NCBI GenBank assembly: GCA_025024175.1
Contig: QCXZ01000137.1
Coordinates: 10,974,001-11,038,000 of the forward strand
Reading direction: 5' to 3'
DNA: 64,000 bases
Source of the DNA: Rhyzopertha dominica
Lineage: Eukaryota > Arthropoda > Insecta > Coleoptera > Bostrichidae
The notes under the pieces are model-generated. The model had not been told where the DNA came from. It saw only the letters and a program-made list of their open reading frames with translations, and made no database searches. A program made the position numbers and the translations under genes. Shown piece after piece: positions 34,990 through 43,829 of this stretch (position 1 is the stretch's first letter; the number at the start of each line of letters is the position of its first letter).

Positions 34990-35420
34990 ATTATAGGAGT
35001 ATCAGCCTCAAAGATGGCGTTCAGAAACAACCACGAGCAAGAATATACCTACGGGAAAGCAATCTTTAATTAACACGTCGACGATTCCGCATCGCCAACT
35101 TCAACGAAAATTCAATCAACGGCCGGAGCACATAGCCCCGGGGCAGCTAATTTTTTCCGACATAACAATATTCAGGAGCGCATTTTCTGGACTGCTCGCG
35201 CAATAACGGGAGATCAAAGCACGTCGCTTCGAGTCCTTGTCCTGTTGATGACACAATTTCCTTGCAACAGATTGCCTGCGATGTTTCCTACTAGGCGTCA
35301 CATCCGGACCCGTTAGTGCAAGGTTAATACTTAACTTCCAGGTTGTGTCACTGGAATGGAGCTCATAAATTGGAGCTTAAAACAAGTGAGCGGGGTTAAT
35401 TTTGAGGCAAATTGTTTGGC
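34990..35420. other. GC-richer island
   Basis: The segments ACGGCCGGAGCACATAGCC, CTGCTCGCGCAATAACGGG and ACGTCGCTTCGAGTCC mark the island. A 61-codon minus-strand frame overlaps it without recognisable content. Confidence 0.3.
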
Positions 35421-35540
35421 GACTTTGATTCGCAACTTACGTTAATTTAATTCAACTGACTAGGTAATTTTCGATTACTTTTTTGTAAGTTTCGAGGGTT
35501 AAAAAGGCTATAACTTGACGGATGTTAGTCTTGGGTTATT

Positions 35541-35633
35541 ACAAAGCTGCAGGTTCGTTGACATCAAGAAAACCCCACACATAAAAATCCAGCGGTGTTA
35601 AATCGCATGATCGTGGTGGGGAATTGATGCCAC
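35541..35633 (-). pseudogene. Tc1/mariner-like transposase fragment
   Basis: The minus strand reads GGINSPPRSCDLTPLDFYVW then GFL, matching the WPPRSPDLTPLDFFLWGFLK motif of DDE transposases common in insect genomes. The Asp of DLTPLDF would be the third catalytic residue. Only about 30 codons survive; HTH and the first two Asp are missing. It lies about 240 bp from the Crypton-like relic on the same strand, but the two families are unrelated, so one probably inserted near the other. Confidence 0.65.
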
Positions 35634-35872
35634 CAATATATGAAGTAATGCAAAACATCTAATGGCACATGGGATATGGGCCAGTCTGCGCCCTCTTGCG
35701 AGATCGATGTGTCTTCCACTATATAATTAAAACTTTATCCACTCTTAAGAATCGTATAATGTACCACTTTATCCACTAGTGGAATAATGAAAATACAATC
35801 TTAAATCAATCACATTTTATTTATTGTTAACATTTATATTTATAAACATTTCGTTCTATCTGTTATCAAATT

Positions 35873-36768
35873 TTACGTCTTTGTTATTAACATTAGGTTT
35901 GTAGCTGTCATCGGTTTCACAACAGAAGTTCTTATTAATCTGCAGATGTCTCTCTTGCTGGAGTGACTAGTACCAGCAGAACCTTGGATTTTCCTTGAAA
36001 TGTCCATCTTATTAGATATGGAATACTCGATATAGCTTTCTGCTATAGCGGAGCTTCTCCACCCACCATGTTGTTTAATTGTTGCGAGGTCAGCACCTTT
36101 ATTAGCCAGTAAAGTTGTTGAGGTTCTCGTCACACAATGGTCGCTATAAGCTTCTGAATCTACCAGATTAAAAGCTTATGCAACTCTTGAAGGGACTTTC
36201 GAGAGAATGTTGATTCCAACAGGTTGTGACACGTTTTTGATTAGTGTATCGTAAAAAGAATCTGACACTGGATAAGTTCTTTGGTCGTGTGGACATGTAT
36301 TTTTTACATGTCTCCGCATCATTGACGGAGAATCCTTCTTCTATTATTGTGAATTTTCGTGAAATGCCTATCTTAGTATCTGGTATCGAAATAATCAGAA
36401 ATGCTACCCTGTCTTCTATATTACTGATTTTCAAATTCGTTAATTCGCAGCAACGACAGGCACCAGGCACTTCCATTATTAGTGCAACCTAAAATATTTC
36501 AAAATTTATTAGCCAAAACCTTCTAAAAGGTTATGAAATGTTACCTTGATCGTCATATTCCACATGCGTTTTTCCATTACTGCAGCCTTCAGCATCGAAC
36601 AAGTCGACTATAAATTTAAGAAATATGCTAACAAAACTAATTTATGATAGATACAGCACCCCGTTTCTCACTCCCTTCTTAAAATTCGGAGTATACTTTT
36701 TCATAATGTTCCTAGAACTTCGCAGGNAATAATTGAAGAGTTGCTTCTGNAGCTTCCTTCAGGAACAT
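35873..36768 (-). pseudogene. Crypton-type tyrosine recombinase relic
   Basis: Tyrosine recombinases of Crypton elements cut and rejoin DNA through a Tyr nucleophile. Three segments are legible on the minus strand. The first, about 36768-36660, reads MFLKEA-EATLQL-PAK and EHYEKVYSEF with stops and two Ns. The second, about 36609-36541, reads STCSMLKAAVMEK. The third is the catalytic region 36476-35873: GACRCCELTNLKISNIED with the first Arg at about 36455, IPDTK, then after a frameshift and a stop HCVTRTSTTLLANKGADLAT, HGGW and the AESYIE Tyr at about 36034-36032. The HxxR Arg position holds Thr. A deletion joins segments two and three. Multiple stops make it dead. Confidence 0.75.
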
Positions 36769-36774
36769 TCCAGG

Positions 36775-37255
36775 AACACTTTCTTCCATTCACAATTTTT
36801 TGCAAATGGAGTCGAAAAACCGAAAACAATTTAACATCACCCGATATTTCTGTAGTTAATTTCTATCGACCGGTTTATCTTCTCTGTATTTAAAATTTAA
36901 ACCAAACACTTACTTCAATATAAGGTATTGCCAAGCCTACTGGGTTAATTCTAGCCAACATCAACTCTAACAAAGAGAAGCGAAACCGACCTTATGATTT
37001 TAGGGGTGGCTGTTATAGCGAAATGATGAAATCAGATCAAATTCCGGCTATTTTGGTTAAAAATGCATGTGGTTATGGATAACACGTTGTATTGCATTCG
37101 TGTTTCAGTCGCATTTTACCCATTTAAGAAAATTAAACGCTCAAGCTTCTCTCTCACGTCTAAACATTCTTGCGTTGATAAAATGCTATCTGAAATACTT
37201 GTACAATAAATAACTATTACTGGATACGAGGGTGAATGCTTTCAGCGTCCATAAA
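36775..37255. other. AT-rich stretch upstream of the Crypton relic
   Basis: This may contain further decayed element sequence, but no motif is legible. Confidence 0.25.
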
Positions 37256-37261
37256 TATAAG

Positions 37262-37487
37262 ATAATATTTTGTCGGATAGATCGCTGTCTCTTGAAAACA
37301 CTGACAAAAAGTTAATAGTCTGACGTTTCGATTACACCTGTTATCTTTGTCAAAGACGAAGAACCTCAAAATTTGCCTAACACAAGTTCAAACAAAATTT
37401 TGAAAGTAAATAAACAAATCACCAAGGATGCGAGACGTCATAGAAACAACGTGCCAACCTGATAAAAAATATCCGACAAAATATTAT
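37262..37487 (-). mobile_element. PLE 3'-end fragment inside 18-bp inverted repeat
   Basis: Perfect 18-bp inverted repeats (37262-37279 and 37470-37487, TATCCGACAAAATATT) enclose about 190 bp. On the minus strand this begins TTTTTTATCAGGTTGGCACG, shared with the PLE relics at 18.06 and 53.36 kb, and continues into a hammerhead-like region: GTCT/AGAC stem I, a TTGACAA core, a GATaAC/GTaATC stem II, GAAA, then CGTC. Core position 8 is A instead of G, so cleavage is unlikely. The inverted repeat is not shared with the other copies, so it derives from the target site or the insertion process rather than from the element. Confidence 0.6.
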
Positions 37488-37489
37488 AA

Positions 37490-37725
37490 ACTATTACTGG
37501 AGTCGGTTGCTAGGATCACTAATTGTAGTGAATGCATAGATGGCGTGCGCTGATTATCTGCTATCGTACAACAATATTATTATGTTTAGCTTTGGAAAGC
37601 TTTCTTTTTGAATGGCAAACTTTTAATGTTTAAATACCTAATGCATTTAGAATACGGTTTTATCTTAGTTTTGGGTAACTTTCTATATAGAAATATACAA
37701 GTTGGTTATGTAGCTGCCTTTTTGA
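37490..37725. other. AT-rich spacer
   Basis: Nothing is recognised here. Confidence 0.25.
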
Positions 37726-37729
37726 AAGC

Positions 37730-38240
37730 CCTGGATAGTGCAATCCTGCGGTCTTAGATTCCGGGCTAACTGCATAACAAAGAATCGTTTACATGGAAGG
37801 CGTACGCCCCATAGAGAAGCATCTGCAATTCGTAGGTCCCAGAAGCTTTTTTAACAGAGCATTTTGCAGAAACTCCCAGCCTAATTGTTGCAATTCTGCA
37901 TGTCATAGCATCTGCACGGAATTAGATTAGCTGTGAAATAGGTTTCCAGATCGCCTGCCAGATTATCCCCTTCCACCAAAGCGGTTTGTGCTAAAATGAC
38001 GAGAAAGCATCTGCAAAGTCACGTTTTCTTGCCCCATTCTTAATTACTGTGTAATGACTGAAAAGGTGGACGTTTCGCAGCCATGAATAGTTAGTTTTAC
38101 ACTCTGAACGGGTCGGGCCGTTTCGGGTATTGTCACGAAAGTGCGGGTTGGATTGANTATATCGGACGCAAGCCATTTACTGCGGGTGGTCGAATGTGGA
38201 AAATTAGGACGATTGCAGTAAATCGTTTCCCGTCATTCGA
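37730..38240. other. GC-richer island
   Basis: The segments GAAGGCGTACGCCCC, GAACGGGTCGGGCCG and ACTGCGGGTGGTCGAATG mark it, with one N. No gene is recognised. Confidence 0.25.
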
Positions 38241-38249
38241 TTGATCCTT

Positions 38250-39140
38250 CCTAATAGTGGTAAATCAGCAAAATGGCACTAAACTGGGGGAGGGCAGATT
38301 TGGAGTCTTGACATGCACGACAGAAATAAAGCCAGACAGGGAACAAGAATGGAAATTGTAATGAAGATACTGAGCATGGAATGAACGTTTGAAGCCGTTT
38401 CAGAATATGCCATATTATCGCTGCCACTAAGCGACTTATTTCAGAGACTTGGAAGGGTAACGCCAAAAACAAAAGGGTTTATTTTAATTTCTCCTTCATT
38501 AAAGTCAGAAAATTTTGAGACTGAGAAATGTTGCATATAGTATTTTACACAGAAGAAGCTTTAAATTTTTATTTGTTTAAAAATTGCACAACCGAATATT
38601 TGTATATTTTGAAAAACACGAGAAACATAGAACAGAGCAGAAATGAAATTATACAAGTTGTTCCGAAATTACCCAGTCAGATTGCAAGGGAGCATTGTAC
38701 TGTAAAAATTAATATGTTTTTAAAATATTTCCAGCACATGCACATCAGATTCACCTTTACCCAGCAGTTCTTCTAAAAATCGATTATGAAGGAGTCAGGA
38801 AATTTTGTACACTTACTGATACTCGGCGTATAGTGCAAAAACAAAGAAGATATCTAAACAAAAAAATAATTTTGAGTGTTACAAATATGTAATAGTGGTG
38901 GAAGAAAGGTAATAGAATTTCTTTAAAGGGCTGGTTTTTCTTCAAAATAAGAAATTATTGAACAGGTAGTAGCTATTTTATGACAATATGGTTATCTTGT
39001 GGACAGCTGTACTTTCAACTTTAATTCTGTTTCCCCACATACCCTGTTAATAAATGTTTTAGTCATAATAATCATCAAATCCGTTGTAATTTTTCTTGTT
39101 ACCTGTGGTAGCAACGTTGGATAGATAAAGCTGCTAGAGA
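38250..39140. other. AT-rich stretch
   Basis: A possible 37-nt minus-strand exon (about 38817-38853) has a T-rich acceptor ending GTTTAG and a donor GTAAGTGT, but it is short and shows no protein signature, so I do not annotate it separately. An 82-codon plus-strand frame at 38528-38776 is unrecognised. Confidence 0.25.
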
Positions 39141-39151
39141 CTTGTTGTGGT

Positions 39152-39583
39152 CAGGGGCGGATCCAGAGTAGGATTTGGGGGGGGGGGGAACTACATAATT
39201 TTGTACTTTATTTAAGAAATGTGTAAATGTAAACCATAGATTTATTTTTGATAGATATTTCAACATGTATTTCATAGTATCAAATCTACCACTATCTCTT
39301 TTGTTGAGAACGCGCCCACGCGGAAATATGCTTATTTTCAAATGAATCCTTATAGGGTAAATGAAATTGATTAGCAACTCATAGTCCTTTTCTTCGCAGA
39401 GCGTCATTTATGATGGAAGTGCGGTAACTTATATATTAAAACATTATCGATAATTTTATTGTTAAATGTTCAATTGTTGATTTTTTACGATTTTCGGCGT
39501 CTCATTGGAAAAAATGTATAACGTACAACTTTTTGGGGGAGGGGGGGACCCTCCCGCAGTTCCCCCCCGTGGATCCGCCCCTG
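39152..39583. mobile_element. hAT-type MITE with perfect 8-bp target duplication
   Basis: The 432-bp element has terminal inverted repeats CAGGGGCGGATCCA (39152-39165) and TGGATCCGCCCCTG (39570-39583). It is flanked on both sides by GTTGTGGT (39144-39151 and 39584-39591), an exact 8-bp target duplication as made by hAT transposases. G-runs follow each end inside the element (39177-39188 on the left; C-runs on the right). The interior has minus-strand frames of 102 and 73 codons overlapping its ends, but no transposase motif, so it depends on an enzyme encoded elsewhere. The intact duplication suggests a fairly recent insertion. Confidence 0.9.
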
Positions 39584-39599
39584 GTTGTGGTATCGAACA

Positions 39600-40365
39600 T
39601 GCAAGAACATAATCCTGAAGAGGAAGTCCGTGACAGCCATTGGTAGTTTTTCTCAGTTTACTGCTTTTACTCGACTTGTGCATCTAAATACTTTAAACCA
39701 CATAATTTTTCAATAATAAGTGCTGACGATGTAAAAATGAAAACTACTCACAAAGAGCACCTTCAGAGGTTGAACTATTAAATCGGAGATAAGGCTGGCG
39801 ATTTTCTGTGCTAATAACAATCCACTGTAATCTAGCAATTTGGCATAACAGATGAGTCGCCAAACAACAATTCAATAAAATATATGGGTATATTCTCATT
39901 CTTAAATAGTAATACACGACGAACTACTACAAATAATACTGTAAATCGGAAGATTATGATCCTTGGACCCTTTTGTCGTATACAATGTATGACTCCATAA
40001 GAAACATAAAAAAGCAAGAACTCCGCGAGGAAAGTATGCAAGTTAGTTGGGAAACCTTTCACAAGAATCTTTAATAAAAAAGTTCTAAGTCAGCGTTTAC
40101 ATAGAAGTGCTCGAGCTCCTCTAAGTAATAAATTGATATGTGGTGACTACAAAAAGATATCGAAAAATAGGAAGAAATATTCTCACGAGTAACCTTACTA
40201 CTTTTAGACGAAGACAATCACTATACAAGTCATTAACACGGAAACAAGATAAATTATTAGCATATTTGAAGAGTTTTGGCATGACAGCTGACTTTATTAA
40301 CTGATGATGGATTGACGAAGCCCACCAAAATTGAAAAGTTTTATATCACAGATTTTTCTTATTAG
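39600..40365. other. AT-rich stretch, nothing firm
   Basis: CTGATGATGG...CCACC...GAAAAG near 40,300-40,345 vaguely recalls a hammerhead core, but stem II is not contiguous. No other feature was found. Confidence 0.3.
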
Positions 40366-40371
40366 GTGTGC

Positions 40372-40580
40372 AAACTTAAATAATAAACACAACTTGTATC
40401 GAAATGTAAGTTCTTCTTTTGCCGGTCTACGACTAGTTAATGGTTTGCAGCTTATTTATATTTTGAAGTTATAGGTAGAAAAAGTAGATATGTTTCTTTT
40501 TAATAGTGAAAGAAAACAAATAAAACATTTCGCAATTGTTCGTTGTAACTACTTGTGTATTATTTAAGCTACTACACACG
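40372..40580. mobile_element. Small mariner-like MITE
   Basis: The left end TTAGGTGTGCAAACTTAAAT (40372 on) is matched by the reverse complement of the right end (about 40540-40580), which reads GTGTGTAGTAGCTTAAATAA and continues CACAAG-AGTT. The imperfect terminal repeats are about 40 bp, and TTAGGTNNGCAA-type ends are usual in mariner elements. The roughly 130-bp interior has no coding capacity. Edges are uncertain because the outermost bases differ. Confidence 0.45.
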
Positions 40581-40589
40581 AGTAGTGAT

Positions 40590-41385
40590 ACTCATTGGAT
40601 TTGAATCGCAACTCGTCCTTTAATTAACGTTATTCAAATTGTCATTGAAAAATAAAAATAAAAAAGCTTCTATGATAAAATTGTACAAACTACATTAAAT
40701 TGCTATGTGTTTTGTTTATTCATGGTCGTTGGTATTGTTGAAGGCAGCTCAGCATTTTGTAAAGGACTTCAAAAACATTTACCATTATGCTGTACTCACA
40801 CATTTGGCAGGTCCAGAAATTTTGATGCAACTTCTTAATAATCCTTCTATTTCTGCTTCACAAAAAATAGTGATACTAATCTTTTTTAACAGAAAAACTG
40901 ACACAAAATTTAGATATCTAAGGTCAAAGGTACCAGAAAAAGCCAGAAAGAAAAAGGTGTCTCGATAGAATTGGATGACGGCAAAACAACCATTTATTAA
41001 AACATACATGAACAAAAGTGAAAAAGTAAATATTATAATTGGTTTTTTCTTGATTCATTCTTGACTCTCGCTTCATCAAGATAGTAAACTATGATTTGTT
41101 TAAGAGTATTTACAAATGTTTGGCTGTTTTCCATAAGTTCAACAGTTGGTAGGATGCTATGGGCATCAACGTATGAATGAACAAAATTAATTAAGCTTTT
41201 TATATTGTTTATGGTGTCTTTAGGGATAGATTGCACTAATGGTCCATTTTACGGTAGTTGCATCTAATACATAATTATGATATTGAGATGTTCATGTTCT
41301 TGGGGATGATTACGAAATGATGAGTTTAAACTGTGAGGATTCCAAGTGAATAAGACACAAAGGGATTCTGCGTGTGTGCTTTTTA
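40590..41385. other. AT-rich stretch with unrecognised frames
   Basis: An 87-codon plus-strand frame (40705-40968) with an amphipathic helical texture and Lys-rich end, and a 67-codon minus-strand frame (41033-41236), match no family I know. They could be decayed element sequence. Confidence 0.25.
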
Positions 41386-41389
41386 CCTA

Positions 41390-41880
41390 ACCACCAAGGT
41401 AATAAGCCCCAACATATTCTAACAACCCTCCCATTATCTTTGTTCCAGATTAGTCTTTGGCCACGGCCTCAACCCATGAAATTACTCCCGATTGCTCCGT
41501 CGCGGATGAGTGTCCAAGGAAATCTTATTGACGGCGTACAGCCGACAGTGATTTAGACGGGGCCAGGCTAAACTAGCCCGGAATGAGGAAAGTGTGACTC
41601 CCCCTCATAGATGTATCGACTGGGCACGTAGCGCGGACGGCAGAGGGAAACCAATTTGTCGCCGAATGCCCCAGCACAGCAGCAGAAGCAGACCGGAACG
41701 GCGTGCCAGAACGGGACACCACAATAGGATCTAAAGTGAAACTCGAACGGTAGCTCGGGGAAACTGGCAGGAAAATGTGGAATGCATTGCTGACACGAAG
41801 TTGTTGAACTTTTGCATTATGCCTTATAATACTACGATTGTTCAAATTTAAATAGTGTCAGCCACAGTATTAGGTCGAGC
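41390..41880. other. GC-rich island
   Basis: Strongly CpG-containing (GATTGCTCCGTCGCGG, GGCGTACAGCCG, CACGTAGCGCGGACGG). A good splice-acceptor-like run ending TTTGTTCCAG lies at about 41440-41449 on the plus strand, and the next 36 codons are open up to a stop, but no donor or family match supports a gene. Confidence 0.3.
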
Positions 41881-41957
41881 GTTGTCTTGCAGAAAGCAAG
41901 AAATTTATTTTGCTTGTTCCTAATAGCTGTCCTAACTGGGCGTTTTAGGAGGCTTGG

Positions 41958-43113
41958 GTACTCTGCTTTACCGAGGCTTTCGACCGGGTCGACCACTCGA
42001 TTATGTTGAGGAAGCTGGATATGATTGGGATGAGTCCTAGTTTGTTAAAATTGTTTTTTTCATTGTTACGCAATCGTTGTCAGTATGTCGAGTACAAAGG
42101 CGTAAAATCTTGTAACTATGTCTCAACTTCTGAAGTCACCCAGGGCTCTAACTTAGGCCCTATCATGTTTCTGATATATATTAATGTTCTTCCTGTATGT
42201 ATACATAACTGTTCCGTCTATATGTACGCGGATGACTTGAAATTGGTTAGAACTCTTAATTCTGTCCATGACTGTGACTTAATACAACAGGATATTTTGG
42301 CCGTGGAATACTGGTGTAGAGCAAATAATCTTGAACTTAACGCACTTAAGTGTAGAGCTATGACAAATTGAACAACAATGAATATTTAATAAGTAACGCT
42401 GTGTTGGAGCGCTGTAGCACCTTTAGGGATCTGAGTGTTCTTATGGGCTACAAACTATCGTTTGGTCAGCATATGCAGATGATTTTTGCTCAAACCAAGC
42501 CAAGCTGGGATTTATTATTAGAAACACTAGAGGTTTCAGAAGTGTTCGGTGTTTGGAAGTTTTGTTTCGTAGCTGTGTTAGGCCTCTCCTCGAGTACTGT
42601 GTTGTAGTATGGAGCCCTTTTTTACTCTGCTCATGTGAACTCCACTGAATTTCTTCAGCGTAAACTCCTCAAGCATTTGTTCTTTATTAAATCTGGAAGG
42701 GTAACCGCGTAGTTAGTCAGCTTTTGTCTGAGTTTAAGTGTCTGGCCTTAGATTCACGCCGTTCATTTTTATTGCTTCATTTCTTATATCTACTGATTAA
42801 CAACGTTGTAAACAACCCTTACTTTCTTTCGTCATTACATTTTCGTGTACCTCGATTGTATGTAAGGTCAAAGCCCTGGTTTGCATGTAGTATACCTGGC
42901 ACTAACAATCATCAACACTCAGCTATACATAACATGTGTCGTACTTATAATCTCTTAAGTGCCAATATTGACCTTTTTGCTAATAGTCATCAATGTAAAA
43001 CTGCAATCTCTTGATATTATGTGGTAATGCTACTGGAATATGATATCCGTACGTTAACTTAATTTGGACACTGCATGTCTGTTGGTTAATAAATTATTAT
43101 TATTATTATTAAA
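41958..43113 (+). pseudogene. LINE copy: reverse transcriptase part and 3' end
   Basis: This is a 5'-truncated non-LTR retrotransposon. Reading begins CFTEAFDRVDHSIMLRKLD, with the first catalytic Asp changed, then SLLRNRCQYVEYKGV, VTQGSNLGPIMFLIYIN and the catalytic box VYMYADDLKLV (about 42215-42245), followed by LELNALKCRAMT. The frame shifts near 42,370 and the post-RT domain continues as FRDLSVLMGYKLSF and then several broken frames to about 43,015. The copy ends in an ATT tail (43093-43110). RNase H is not seen. It is the best preserved LINE here but still has frameshifts. It ends directly against a mariner relic. Confidence 0.85.
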
Positions 43114-43115
43114 CA

Positions 43116-43440
43116 GTGAAAAATTTAGGTACAGAATACCTTGTTTATCCTAAAAAGGTTTCATAATTTTGCCAGTAGAAAGTGTCGCTTTTGTTTTTTT
43201 TTCCGGTTTTGGTGATGAAGTATGACACCAATGGCATTCAAGCTAGTTTTGTTTGTAGAGTGAAGCAAAGCACCCAGGTTTCATCTGTGGTGACTATGAA
43301 GTCTACAAATTCTTCACCTTTTTGTGTTCGTGTATTAGAAATCTTGTAATGCAACGTGCACATACGCTTTCTGATACTGTAAGTCCTTCCTGATGATAGA
43401 ATTCACACTGGCGATACTTCTAATATCTAATATTAAAGCG
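43116..43440 (-). pseudogene. mariner transposase relic
   Basis: On the minus strand the order is that of a mariner DDE transposase: INSIIRKDLQYQKAYVHVAL (linker), FVDFIVTTDETWVLCFT with the first catalytic Asp (about 43274-43300), then a frameshift and ATLSTGKIMKPFLG, followed by the segment after it. The HTH and last two catalytic residues are missing. The C-terminal part is cut exactly where the LINE tail begins, so the LINE may have inserted into this mariner. Confidence 0.7.
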
Positions 43441-43504
43441 ACATATACTTTTTGTTTGAAATATTTTGTTCTACCCTACCTTAGTATATTTATACATTTT
43501 ACGA

Positions 43505-43600
43505 CATCTTATTATTATTATTATGCTATTCTTACATTCCATTAGAGCCACGGTCTTCCGCAAGGTCTCCATTTCATTTTTTTATATCTGTCTAAATCAA
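43505..43600 (-). other. Possible SINE/LINE tail with (ATA)n
   Basis: On the minus strand a GC-richer piece (GGAGACCTTGCGGAAGACC, GTGGCTCTAATGG) runs into AATAATAATAATAA (43508-43522). That is the layout of a retroposon 3' end, but no body is identified. Confidence 0.25.
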
Positions 43601-43647
43601 TATACAATAATTCGTTAGTAAATTATTAACTGAAAAAAGAACTTACT

Positions 43648-43826
43648 TTCATTACTGGTTGAATGATAATAAAACACTTGTTAAGCCACCGAAGAAGGCC
43701 GCTTGGCGGTTGAAATGCTGGCATTTGGCTTTGCCAAAAATAAAAGTTTGGAAGTAGGATTAAACAAGTGTTTTATTATTATTTAATAACTTCCAAAAAA
43801 CTCCACTATTCATTACTGGTTGAATG
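43648..43826 (+). repeat. Composite: direct repeats, inverted repeats, hammerhead
   Basis: An 18-bp perfect direct repeat, TTCATTACTGGTTGAATG (43648-43665 and 43809-43826), bounds an inverted repeat ATAATAAAACACTTGTT (43666-43682) and its complement (43763-43779). The hammerhead-like motif is inside. Right of the inverted repeat lies a further small palindrome around ACTTCC. The direct repeat looks like a target duplication or a tandem duplication edge. The whole is 179 bp and non-coding. Confidence 0.65.
43683..43731 (+). ncRNA. Hammerhead-like motif with perfect stems I and III
   Basis: Stem I AAGCCA (43683-43688) pairs perfectly with TGGCTT (43726-43731). The core is CCGAAGA (43689-43695; U4 changed to C). 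Stem II contains CCGC/GCGG (43699-43702 and 43706-43709), preceded by A-U and G-U pairs with a bulged G. GAAA is at 43712-43715. Stem III is TGC/GCA with a TG loop, then the TT cleavage dinucleotide. Only the core U4 is off consensus, so the fold is clear but activity is doubtful. Conserved pairing in three stems makes chance unlikely. Confidence 0.6.
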
Positions 43827-43829
43827 GTT

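Noticed and set aside
38817..38853. 37-nt minus-strand exon with good acceptor and donor
   Set aside because: Short, no protein signature, and such splice-like pairs occur by chance in T-rich DNA.
40297..40345. CTGATGATGG...GAAAAG as another hammerhead
   Set aside because: The core CTGATGA is present but stem II does not abut GAAA and no stem I or III could be paired.
41440..41560. Plus-strand exon after a TTTGTTCCAG acceptor
   Set aside because: Open for 36 codons but ends in a stop without donor or recognisable terminal exon features.
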